Of a stretch of 64,000 bases of DNA, positions 1 through 9,946 are shown in pieces (within the stretch, counting starts at the first letter, position 1; the number at the start of each line of letters is the position of its first letter). The notes beneath the pieces are model-generated. The model was not told where the DNA came from. It was given only the letters and a program-made list of their open reading frames with translations, and did no database searches. Source of the DNA: Sabellastarte sp. h YS-2021 (lineage: Eukaryota > Annelida > Polychaeta > Sabellida > Sabellidae). The translations under genes and the position numbers were made by a program. The stretch is from contig OZ024927.1 of assembly GCA_964017235.1 (NCBI GenBank), forward strand, positions 48,179,293-48,243,292, read 5' to 3'.

Positions 1-1165
1 TTTTTCGTTAGAGCGGTAATGGTGAAATCTCTCTACACACTGCGGCTATCCAGTGGATACAATGATTTACTCAACAGTGAGAACCTGAAAGTAGATATTG
101 GTAAGCTATGCCATGACATAGAGGTCTGCAATTTCACTCTGTTATAGCTGACCAAAAATTATGTGAATAACATATTTAAACAAAATACTGTAAATGTAAT
201 AGTTTTCACGTTATAACTGATTTACTCAACAGTGATAACCTCAAAGTAGCTATTACTCAGCTATGCAATGAGGTACATGTCTGAATTTTTTCTATGTTAT
301 AGCTGACCCAAAATTAGGTGAACAACATATTTAAGCAAAATACTGTAAATGCAAGAGTTTTCAAGTTACAACTGATTTACTCAATAGTGAGAACCTGAAA
401 ATAGCTATTGCTCAGCTATGCCATGAGCTATAAGTCTGTAATTTCACGATGTTATAGCTGACCCAAAAGTAGGTGAACAACATATTTTAACAAAATACTC
501 CAAATGCAATATTTTTCAAGTTACAAGTCATTTACTCAACAGTCAGTACCTGAAAATAGCTATTGCTCAGTTGTGCCATGAGCTACAGGTCTGTAATTTC
601 ACTATGTTATAGCTGACCCAAAAGTAGCTGAATAACATATTTACACAAATTTCTGTAAATGCAATAGTTTTCCAATTACAACTGATTTACTCAACAGTGT
701 GAACTTCAAAGTAGCTATTACTCAGCAATGCAATGAGCCACAGGTCTGGAACTTCACTATGTTATAGCTGACTCCGAAATAGGTGAATAACATATTGAAA
801 CAAAATACTCTAAATGTAATACTTTTGAAGTTATAAGTAATTTACTCAACAGTGATAACCTAAAAGTAGCTATTACTCAGCTATGCCATGAGCTACAGGT
901 CTGAAATTTTACTATGTTATAGCTGACCCCAAAGTAGCTGAATAACATATCTATACAAAATTGTGTAAATGCAATAGTTTTCAAGTTACAAGTGATTTTA
1001 CTCATGATGGAAGTTACTGAAAAGCCCAAAAGTAGCTATTACTCACTTAGCTATTGAGACAGACACCCAAGTTACTCACCATGTTGTAGCTATGAAAAAA
1101 GTAGCTGAATAACATATTTTAACAAAATGCTCTAAATGCAACACTTTTCAAGTTATAAGTGATTT
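1..1165 (+). repeat. Tandem array, ~155-bp units (family A), cut by window edge
   Basis: About seven diverged units. Each carries a gatttactcaacagtg-type block, agctattactcagctatgc and ctatgttatagctgac. The same unit order, and the same junction at its left end, recurs at 14532-16180. Confidence 0.9.
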
Positions 1166-1502
1166 AGTGCATGATTTCATGACTTTTAATGCTTTTTAGA
1201 CCTTTTTGTCTACCACAGGCCTAATTTAGACATAAAGCCTACCAAAGAGATAGGGTGGCGAGTCCTCTAGCATACCAAGCCACCTGCCAAATATGAAAGA
1301 AATCTGGAAAGAAATGTGGACTGTAGGTCGCTAACAAGCAATATTCCACATTTTAGACATTTTTGTCTACCACAGGCCCAATTTAGACATAAAGCCTACC
1401 AAAAAGATAGGGTGGCGAGTCCTCTACCATATCAAGCCACCTGCCAAATATGAAAGAAATCCGGAAAGAAATGTGGACTGTAGGTCGCTAACAAGAAATC
1501 TC
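1166..1502 (+). repeat. Two ~157-bp direct repeats after array A
   Basis: The block starting near gtctaccacaggc (1208 and 1365) and ending gtcgctaacaag occurs twice with few differences. It links the array to the terminal hairpin module. Confidence 0.85.
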
Positions 1503-1654
1503 TGCGGACGAGGGCGCGGACGCGGACGACAACGATGATGAATCCATAGTATCCCCGCTTCGCGTCGGGGATACAATCTGCGGACGCGGACGAGGGCGCG
1601 GACGACAACGATGATGAATCCATAGTATCCCCGCTTCGCGTCGGGGATACAATT
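1503..1654 (+). repeat. Terminal hairpin module in two tandem 76-bp copies
   Basis: Each copy has a GCGGAC-type short repeat, then aatccatag, then a 9-bp GC-rich stem-loop GTATCCCCG...CGGGGATAC (1549-1574 and 1625-1650), then aat. The flanks match those of the hairpin at 30304-30332, so this is the 3' end of the same element class. Confidence 0.85.
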
Positions 1655-2510
1655 ATTATCAAAGTACATATTTTATACTTACATTCATTAAAAGTGCTTT
1701 CTTTTCTTCTGTATGTAAAAGAAACAAAAAATAATAAACATCAGACTGAACATGTTGGTTACTTTTCAATTGTTTTCTTTTGCAAATATAAACTTAATAA
1801 ACATGTAATCAGACTTGAAGAGACATAATATGACTATTATGAACCTAGAAATCCACTATAAAAGTAATAAAACTGTGTAGTATACCAATTTTTACTTAAT
1901 TTCAAAATCATGTTTTTTTTTTTAAAAAAAGACATTTTATGCACCACCTGCCAGTGCACAGGTTAAGTGCTATTACCCTCTGATAAGATAAGAGTATAGA
2001 GATGTACTTCACCTAATGTCATTTGATCATAGTGTGATGGCTGATCTGAACAGTTGCCTCCACTCGGTACACTTGTCTCACCTAAAATATTCACATCGTA
2101 ATGATAAAATAACTGCTGCACTATAAGTTACCCACTGAATAATAACCACTATGAGATCACTTCCTATGGTGAAGTAAACATATTTTTTAAATAAGTCATT
2201 ATCAATATGTCTGCCAAATGATTTATCTTCAAAGTTTTAAAATGTTTTTAAACATCATTCTATTTCACTTCATAAAGACAGCAGCACCATGCTTTTTAAG
2301 TGTTTGGCAAAAAGAAAAAAGAAAAAAAGATTATGTTCACAAAAAGCAGGCACACCAATTTGGAACAAGAACTATATTTTATCAGTGTGAAAATTATATA
2401 TCTATATACAACTCTAAATCATATAAGTGTAATTTGCTCATTATCCAAAACTTCTCATTTAAACTAAAGCAGTTTTAAAACAAGCCATCAACTGTGGCTG
2501 CAGTCACAAC
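1655..2510. other. Unique AT-rich intronic sequence, no feature recognised
   Basis: No coding exon, repeat or RNA gene could be supported. The ORFs in it are short and low-complexity. Confidence 0.5.
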
Positions 2511-2512
2511 GG

Positions 2513-2735
2513 GGCAATTTTACTTTACCAGTACAGGATCCGCCATATTTGATAATTGCAGGAAATTGTCAAGGAAATATGAAATTAAATTAACAGAGTT
2601 ATAAATTGGGGTAAGCCCCTAACCCCCATAAATAGTATTTCTGTGTATTACAATAAAAATAAAAGGATGGAATTGCTAAAAACGTTAATTATATTATCGC
2701 CCAAATCTCGTACCGGTAAAGTAAAAACTAGAAAT
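2513..2735. mobile_element. MITE-like repeat, copy 1
   Basis: Ends are inverted repeats with core TTTTACTTTACC. A second copy with strong similarity lies at 54271-54460 inside RSPH3 intron 1. No target duplication is clear. Confidence 0.6.
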
Positions 2736-2925
2736 AGGCCGCCCTGTTGATAGTAGATGCGAATAGAAACAGGATAGCATAGAAGAACACACATTATCAT
2801 GTGTAATGTCCACCCATGAACCTTTTGCCCAAATTGTACAGTAGTCTTACAAGACCCTGTTTCATTTGTAAAATATATCAATGATGCTTAAATATTTGAT
2901 AGTGTAGATGTAATTTATTTCAGCT

Positions 2926-5900
2926 TCATGCCTTTTTGCATTGGTTGGGTTGAAAATTTTGACGAAATCACTCTATCTTGCACGGTTAAGAAGATAGAAG
3001 CCAATTCCTGTTTTTCTATTTTTGGCAAAAATTTGAAAATTCAAAATGGCCGCCATTATTGGGAAAAGGAAATTTTTTTGAAAATTGCCAAGAGTACATT
3101 TCTTAGATACCCTATGGGTCGAAAATTTCAACAAAATAACTCTATTTTGCACGGTTAAGGCCAGTTTGTGTTTTTCCATTTTGGGCAAAAATTCGAAAAT
3201 TCAAAATGGCTGCCATTTTGGGGGAGGGGAAAATTTTTTGAAAATTGCAAAGATTACATTCCTTAGATACCCTGTGGGTTGAAAATTTCGACGAAATCGC
3301 TCTATCTCGCATGGTTAAGGAGATAGAAGCAAATTTGTGTTTTGCCATTTTTGGCAAAAATTTGAAAATTCAAAATGGCCGCCATTTTAGGGGAGGGGAA
3401 AATTTTTTAGAAATTACCAAGAGTACAATGCTCAGATACCCTGTGGGTCGAAAATTTTGACGAAATCACTCTATCTGGCACGGTTAAGGAGATAGAAGCA
3501 AATTTGTGTTTTGCCATTTTTGGCAAAAATTCGAAAATTCAAAATGGCCGCCATTTTTGGGGAGGGGAAAATTTTTGGAAAATTGCAAAGATTGCATTCC
3601 TTAGATACCCTGTGGGTCGAAAATTTCGACGAAATCGCTCTATCTCGCACGGTTAAGGAGATAGAAGCAAATTTGTGTTTTGCCATTTTTGGCAAAAATT
3701 CGAAAATTCAAAATGGCCGCCATTTTTGGGGAGGGGAAAATTTTTTGAAAATTGCAAATATTACATTCCTTAGATACCCTGTGGGTCGAAAATTTCGATG
3801 AAATCGCTCTATCTCGCACGGTTAAGGAGATAGAAGCAAATTTGTGTTTTGCCATTTTTGGCAAAAATTCGAAAATTCAAAATGGCCGCCATTTTTGGGG
3901 AGGGGAAAATTTTTGGAAAATTGCAAAGATTGCATTCCTTAGATACCCTGTGGGTCGAAAATTTCGACGAAATCGCTCTATCTCGCACGGTTAAGGAGAT
4001 AGAAGCAAATTTGTGTTTTGCAATTTTTGGCAAAAATTCGAAAATTCAAAATGGCCGCCATTTTTGGGGAGGGGAAAATTTTTTGAAAATTGCAAAGATT
4101 ACATTCCTTAGATACCCTGTGGGTCGAAAATTTCGACGAAATCGCTCTATCTCGCACGGTTAAGGAGATAGAAGCAAATTAGTGTTTTGCCATTTTTGGC
4201 AAAAATTCGAAAATTCAAAATGGCCGCCATTTTTGGGGAGGGGAAAATATTTTGAAAATTGCAAAGATTGCATTGCTTAGATACCCTGTGCGTCGAAAAT
4301 TTTGCCGAAATCGCTCTATCTCGCACGGTTAAGGAGATAGAAGCAAATTAGTGTTTTGCCATTTTTGGCAAAAATTCGAAAATTCAAAATGGCCGCCATT
4401 TTTGGGGAGGGGAAAATTTTTGGAAAATTGCAAAGATTGCATTCCTTAGATCCCCTGTGGGTCGAAAATTTTGCCGAAATCGCTCTATCTCGCACGGTTA
4501 AGGAGATAGAAGCAAATTTGTGTTTTGCCATTTTTGGCAAAAATTCGAAAATTCAAAATGGCCGCCATTTTTGGGGAGGGGAAATTTTTTTGAAAATTGC
4601 AAATATTACATTCCTTAGATACCCTGTGGGTCGAAAATTTCGACGAAATCGCTCTATCTCGCACGGTTAAGGAGATAGAAGCAAATTTGTGTTTTGCCAT
4701 TTTTGGCAAAAATTCGAAAATTCAAAATGGCCGCCATTTTTGGGGAGGGGAAAATTTTTGGAAAATTGCAAAGATTGCATTCCTTAGATACCCTGTGGGT
4801 CGAAAATTTCGACGAAATCGCTCTATCTCGCACGGTTAAGGAGATAGAAGCAAATTTGTGTTTTGCCATTTTTGGCAAAAATTCGAAAATTCAAAATGGC
4901 CGCCATTTTTGGGGAGGGGAAAATTTTTGGAAAATTGCAAATATTACATTCCTTAGATACCCTGTGGGTCGAAAATTTCGACGAAATCGCTCTATCTCGC
5001 ACGGTTAAGGAGATAGAAGCAAATTTGTGTTTTGCCATTTTTGGCAAAAATTCGAAAATTCAAAATGGCCGCCATTTTTGGGGAGGGGAAAATTTTTGGA
5101 AAATTGCAAAGATTGCATTCCTTAGATCCCCTGTGGGTCGAAAATTTTGCCGAAATCGCTCTATCTCGCACGGTTAAGGAGATAGAAGCAAATTTGTGTT
5201 TTGCCATTTTTGGCAAAAATTCGAAAATTCAAAATGGCCGCCATTTTTGGGGAGGGGAAATTTTTTTGAAAATTGCAAATATTACATTCCTTAGATACCC
5301 TGTGGGTCGAAAATTTCGACGAAATCGCTCTATCTCGCACGGTTAAGGAGATAGAAGCAAATTTGTGTTTTGCCATTTTTGGCAAAAATTCGAAAATTCA
5401 AAATGGCCGCCATTTTTGGGGAGGGGAAAATTTTTGGAAAATTGCAAAGATTGCATTCCTTAGATACCCTGTGGGTCGAAAATTTCGACGAAATCGCTCT
5501 ATCTCGCACGGTTAAGGAGATAGAAGCAAATTTGTGTTTTGCCATTTTTGGCAAAAATTCGAAAATTCAAAATGGCCGCCATTTTTGGGGAGGGGAAAAT
5601 TTTTTGAAAATTGCAAATATTACATTCCTTAGATACCCTGTGGGTCGAAAATTTCGACGAAATCGCTCTATCTCGCACGGTTAAGGAGATAGAAGCAAAT
5701 TTGTGTTTTGCCATTTTTGGCAAAAATTCAAAATGGCCGCCATTTTTGGGGAGGGGAAAATATTTTGAAAATTGCAAAGATTGCATTGCTTAGATACCCT
5801 GTGTGTCGAAAATTTTGCCGAAATCGCTCTATCTCGCACGGTTAAGGAGATAGAAGCAAATTAGTGTTTTGCCATTTTTGGCAAAAATTCGAAAATTCAA

Positions 5901-6535
5901 AATGGCCGCCATTTTTGGGGAGGGGAAAATTTTTGGAAAATTGCAAAGATTGCATTCCTTAGATCCCCTGTAGGTCGAAAATTTTGCCGAAATCGCTCTA
6001 TCTCGCACGGTTAAGGAGATAGAAGCAAATTTGTGTTTTGCCATTTTTGGCAAAAATTCGAAAATTCAAAATGGCCGCCATTTTTGGGGAGGGGAAATTT
6101 TTTTGAAAATTGCAAATATTACATTCCTTAGATACCCTGTGGGTCGAAAATTTCGACGAAATCGCTCTATCTCGCACGGTTAAGGAGATAGAAGCAAATT
6201 TGTGTTTTGCCATTTTTGGCAAAAATTCGAAAATTCAAAATGGCCGCTATTTTTGGGGAGGGGAAAATTTTTGGAAAATTGCAAATATTACATTCCTTAG
6301 ATACCCTGTGGGTCGAAAATTTCGACGAAATCGCTCTATCTCGCACGGTTAAGGAGATAGAAGCAAATTTGTGTTTTGCCATTTTTGGCAAAAATTCGAA
6401 AATTCAAAATGGCCGCCATTTTTGGGGAGGGGAAAATTTTTTGAAAATTGGAAAGAGTACACTCCTCAGATACCCTGCGGGTCGAAAATTTTGCCGAAAT
6501 CGCTCTATCTCGCACGGTTAAGGAGATAGAAGCAA
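2926..6535 (+). repeat. 169-bp satellite array, about 21 units
   Basis: Units repeat every 169 bases with high identity. One unit near 5720 lacks 8 bases. Each unit has the block AAAATGGCCGCCATTTT, gccatttttggcaaaaat and gggtcgaaaatttcgacg, all rich in short inverted repeats. Identity falls at both edges. ORFs of 74-104 residues on both strands are by-products of the repeat. Confidence 0.97.
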
Positions 6536-6872
6536 ATTACTCAAAAGTAGTACTGAAAATACACAATGAAGTACCTAAATGGCTATTACTCATGTACTGA
6601 CAAAGCTATCAGTCCCAAATGCAATACCAAGCGAGCTATGGACATAACAATCTTGTATTCAAAATTGTAGTAAAATATCTTTAATTATTTTGGCTTAAAT
6701 GCACGGAAACCAATGGGTACTGAAAATAGCTGTACTTAAGTATTACTCAGTAAGCAAAAGAGGTACAACAGCCAAAAGCAATCCCAAGCAAGCTACTGAC
6801 CCAATAAGCCTGCATACCAAATTTGGTGACAATAGCTCTAATACTTTTCCTTTAAATGAGCGGAAACCATGC
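6536..6872 (+). repeat. ~160-bp family D segment (about 2 units)
   Basis: Diverged units with agctattactca, agcaatcccaagcaagct and ttttcctttaaatg. The same units form arrays at 7610-8480 and 8947-9500. Confidence 0.75.
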
Positions 6873-6877
6873 GTGAC

Positions 6878-6962
6878 GCCGGACATCGGACGCCGGACGC
6901 CGGACATCGGACATCGGACATCGGACAACGGACATCGGACATCGGACATCGGACATCGGACG
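6878..6962 (+). repeat. GGACATC/GGACGCC short tandem repeat
   Basis: About a dozen 7-base units next to the 3' hairpin. Similar GGAC-rich stretches precede other hairpins (1503, 9508, 12990, 16520). Confidence 0.9.
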
Positions 6963-7609
6963 GCGAAAAAAGCAAAAATAATATATCCACCCCCCAGGGG
7001 GGTGGACATAACTAGCCGTTACAACATATCTAGGGATGGCAAATAGATTCAAGAAGCCTACTATTATCTCTCATTAAGACAAATTTTATACAAATTAAGT
7101 GAATGTGAAACTAATTTAACCTATTTTCTCATGCAACCTTTATATTAAGCTCAATGTGTTGAAAAATTTTTTGAAAATTGCCAATAGTACATTACTTAGA
7201 CACCCTGTGGGTCGAAAATTTCGACGAAGTCTCTCTATCTCGCACGGTTAAGGAGATAGAAGCAAATTTGTGTTTTTCTATTTTTGGGAAAAATCCGAAA
7301 ATTCAAAATGGCCGCCATTTTTGGGGAGAGGAAAATTTTTTGAAAATTGCCTATAGTACATTTCTTAGATACCCTGTGGGCCTAAAATTTCGACGAAATC
7401 ACTCTATCTCGCACGGTTAAGAAGACAGAAGCAAATTTACGTTTTTCCATTTTTGGCAAAAATTCGAAAATTCAAAATAGCCACCATTTTTGGGGAGAGG
7501 AAAATTTTTTGAAAATTGCCAAGAGTACATTGCTTAGATAACCTGTGGGTTGAAAATTTCAACGAAATCGCTCTATCTCTCACGGTTTAGGAGATAGACA
7601 TATTTATAT

Positions 7610-9500
7610 TTTTTGCTATGTAGCTATTACTCAGGTTAAAGCTATTACCACCAACAACAACACCAAGCAAGCAATTGACACTATAAACCTTCACACCAAA
7701 TTTTAAGAAGATGAGTTAAATATGGTTCGTTTAAAAGAGTGAAAACAGAAATGCAATTCAGAGTAGGCTCAAAGTAGCAAACCAGCTTTTACTCAGATAG
7801 CTACAAAGCTACCATCGATGAAAAGCTATCTTGGCCAAACTATTTACCCAATTATCCTTCACATAAAGTTTTGTGAAGATAGAAAACATTGTTTTGTTAA
7901 AATGTCCAGAAAAAGTCAATTCAAAATAGCATAATAGGTCTATAGCACAGTAGCTATTACTCAGTTAGCTATAAAGGTATTATCACCAAAAGCAAGCTAC
8001 TGATCTAATAAGCCTCCATCCCAAATTTTGCGAACATAGGTGAAATAATTTTCCTTCAAAATGCTTAAAATAAAAAAGCTATTCAAAGTAGCTAAGTAGC
8101 TATTACTCAGTTATATAGCTATTATCACTAAAAGCAATCCCAAGCAAGCTATTGACCTAACTATTGCTCATACCAAATTTTGTATAGATATGTCAAATAT
8201 TTTTCCTTAAAATGCCGGGAAACGAAAGAAGTACACAAAAGTAGCTATTACTCAGTTAGCTATAGCTAGAAAGCTAGCATTGACCAAAAGCTATCCTGGC
8301 CAAACTATTAACACAATTATCCTTCATATAAATTTTTGTGAAGCTAGAAAACATTGTTTTCCTTCAAAATGCTTAAAATAAAAAAGCTACTCAAAGTAGC
8401 TGAGTAGGTATTACTCAGTCAGTTATACAGCTATTATCACTAAAAGCAATCCCAAGCAAGCTATTGACCTAACTATTAGCAGATACAGGGCTAAAACTTC
8501 GGCATGTGAAAGATTATCAAAAAGTAGCTGAATAAGTTATTCCAACAAAACGCCGAAATCCTGACCGTTTTTGAGATACAGACCAAGTACCCATTTTTAA
8601 AAAATTTACGAAAATAAAACGCCTCCCATTCAGGCATCTATGGTCCGATTGATGAGAAAATCCTTTCCGACCTTGGAAATTTGGTCTAGAATGTACCTGA
8701 TAAATTTTATGGCACAGGTGTGTGTGGTTTGTTCCGAAACGCGATGACGAGGTGTTTTGGAGGTATGCTTAAGGTTACCTTAAGTAAAGCTTAAGGTCTG
8801 CGCAAAGTATCTCAAAACTTTTTCCCGCCCCTATAGTTTTAAAGAAAGATAAGAAGGGAAGAAAAAGTTGAAAGGCTAAGAAGTTATTCAAGGGAGACCA
8901 TAATCCGGCGGCGGCGGCAGCGGCGGTGATCAGTCGAACGGGCCGCTTAATTATCCTTCATATAAATTTTTGTGAGGATAGAAAACATTGTTTTATTAGA
9001 ATTTCTAGAAAAAAATCCACTCAAAATAGCATAATAGCTATATAGCACAGTAGCTATTACTCAGTTAGCTATATAGGTATTATCACTGCACCAAAAGCAA
9101 TCCCAAGCAAGCTACTGATCCAATAATCCTCCATCCCAAATTTTGTGAACATAGGTAAAATACTTTTCCTTTAAAATGCTTAAAATAAAAAGGCTACTAA
9201 AAGTAGCTAAGTAGCTATTACTCAGTCAGTTATATAGCTATTATCACTAAAAGCAATCCCAAGCAAGCTATTGACCTAACTATTGCTCATACCAAATTTG
9301 GTAAAGATATGTCAAATATTTTTCCTTAAAATGCCCGGAAAAAAAGAAGTACACAAAAGTAGCTAAGTAGCTATTACTCAGTTAGCTATAGAGCTATCTT
9401 CACCAAAAGTAATCCCATGCAAGCTATTAACCCAATAAACATCCATACCAAATTTGGTAAACATAGGCTAAATACTTTTCCTTGAAATGACCGGAAACCA
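7610..9500 (+). repeat. Family D tandem array, ~150-160-bp units, interrupted
   Basis: About nine diverged units marked by agctattactcag at roughly 7623, 7951, 8099, 8245, 9052, 9205 and 9368. Interrupted at 8480-8946 by another repeat. Confidence 0.8.
8480..8946 (+). repeat. Dispersed repeat inserted in array; relative at 17210-17445
   Basis: The end of this block (aagtatctcaaaactttttcccgcccctatagtttt... then ggcggcggcggcagcgg and gtgatca) resembles 17300-17445 in order and sequence. It may be a 5'-truncated mobile element. Confidence 0.5.
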
Positions 9501-9639
9501 AGCATGACGGACGCTGAATGCCAGAAAAAGCAAAGTAATATGTCCACCCCCCAGTGGGGTAGACAGAATTGATATCCAGGAAATTGTCAGTGTACAGTGA
9601 GTGGACCATATGGACAGTATTGACAGGTGCTCATGTGCT

Positions 9640-9870
9640 CAGGCCTAAATATTCCAAAATTACATGCCCAAGATAAGGCACACTATGTGCCATTGCATAG
9701 GTACATGTATTTGAACAATGCTGCTGCTCATTTTCATTGCATTAAACCCACCCACCAGTAATACAGAGGAAAAAAATATTCAGTCAAGCTCCTAAATTGA
9801 CTCTGGCCAGTTCTCTACTTTTACAACATTTACAAGTCAATTAAAAAGGCAGCAACCAACAATGAATAAC
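9640..9870. other. Unique intronic sequence beside ATXN7L3 exon 5
   Basis: No repeat or exon other than the one at 9875-9946 was recognised. Confidence 0.4.
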
Positions 9871-9874
9871 TTAC

Positions 9875-9946
9875 CATTTTTAGGTTTATTTGGCTTGGCT
9901 TTTTTATGATGGTTGTTATTTGATTTCTCCTTTTTGATTCTTTTAA
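9875..9946 (-). CDS. ATXN7L3: ATXN7L3 coding exon 5
   Basis: Seventy-two bases encoding a Lys/Asn-rich basic stretch ([18 protein letters not shown]), a plausible nuclear localisation region. Acceptor is ctttcag, donor GTAAGT. Ends in phase 1 into an unseen exon. Confidence 0.78.

Larger units (their letters stand above)
2786..7006 (+). mobile_element. Hairpin-ended satellite-bearing element 1 (Helentron-like, non-autonomous)
   Basis: The 5' end is a stem-loop ACACA-TTATCA-TGTGT (2789-2804) followed by the tag ATGTCCACCC (2806-2815). The interior holds the 169-bp array and one ~160-bp family D segment. The 3' end has a GGACATC-type short repeat, then a perfect inverted repeat TCCACCCCCC-A-GGGGGGTGGA (6986-7006) whose left arm shares TCCACCC with the 5' tag. 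The 10-base tag itself recurs in full at the hairpin of the neighbouring copy (9540). The element lies within, or downstream of, the last visible ATXN7L3 exon. Confidence 0.55.
7150..9564 (+). mobile_element. Second composite copy of the 169-bp/family D element
   Basis: Same order as element 1: three 169-bp units (7150-7600), then family D units, then a gacggacgc stretch, then the hairpin TCCACCCCCCAGTGGGGTAGA (9543-9563, decayed). An unrelated ~465-base segment (8480-8946) is inserted in the family D array. The 5' end was not identified. Confidence 0.6.

Noticed and set aside
3142-6521. Two dozen ORFs of 74-104 residues on both strands with near-identical translations
   Set aside because: They recur every 169 bases on both strands and track the satellite unit. 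169 is not a multiple of three, so each runs into a stop in the next unit. They are by-products of the repeat, not a gene family.
2926-6535. CRISPR-like regular repeat
   Set aside because: No unique spacers. Units are continuous 169-bp satellite copies in a eukaryotic context.
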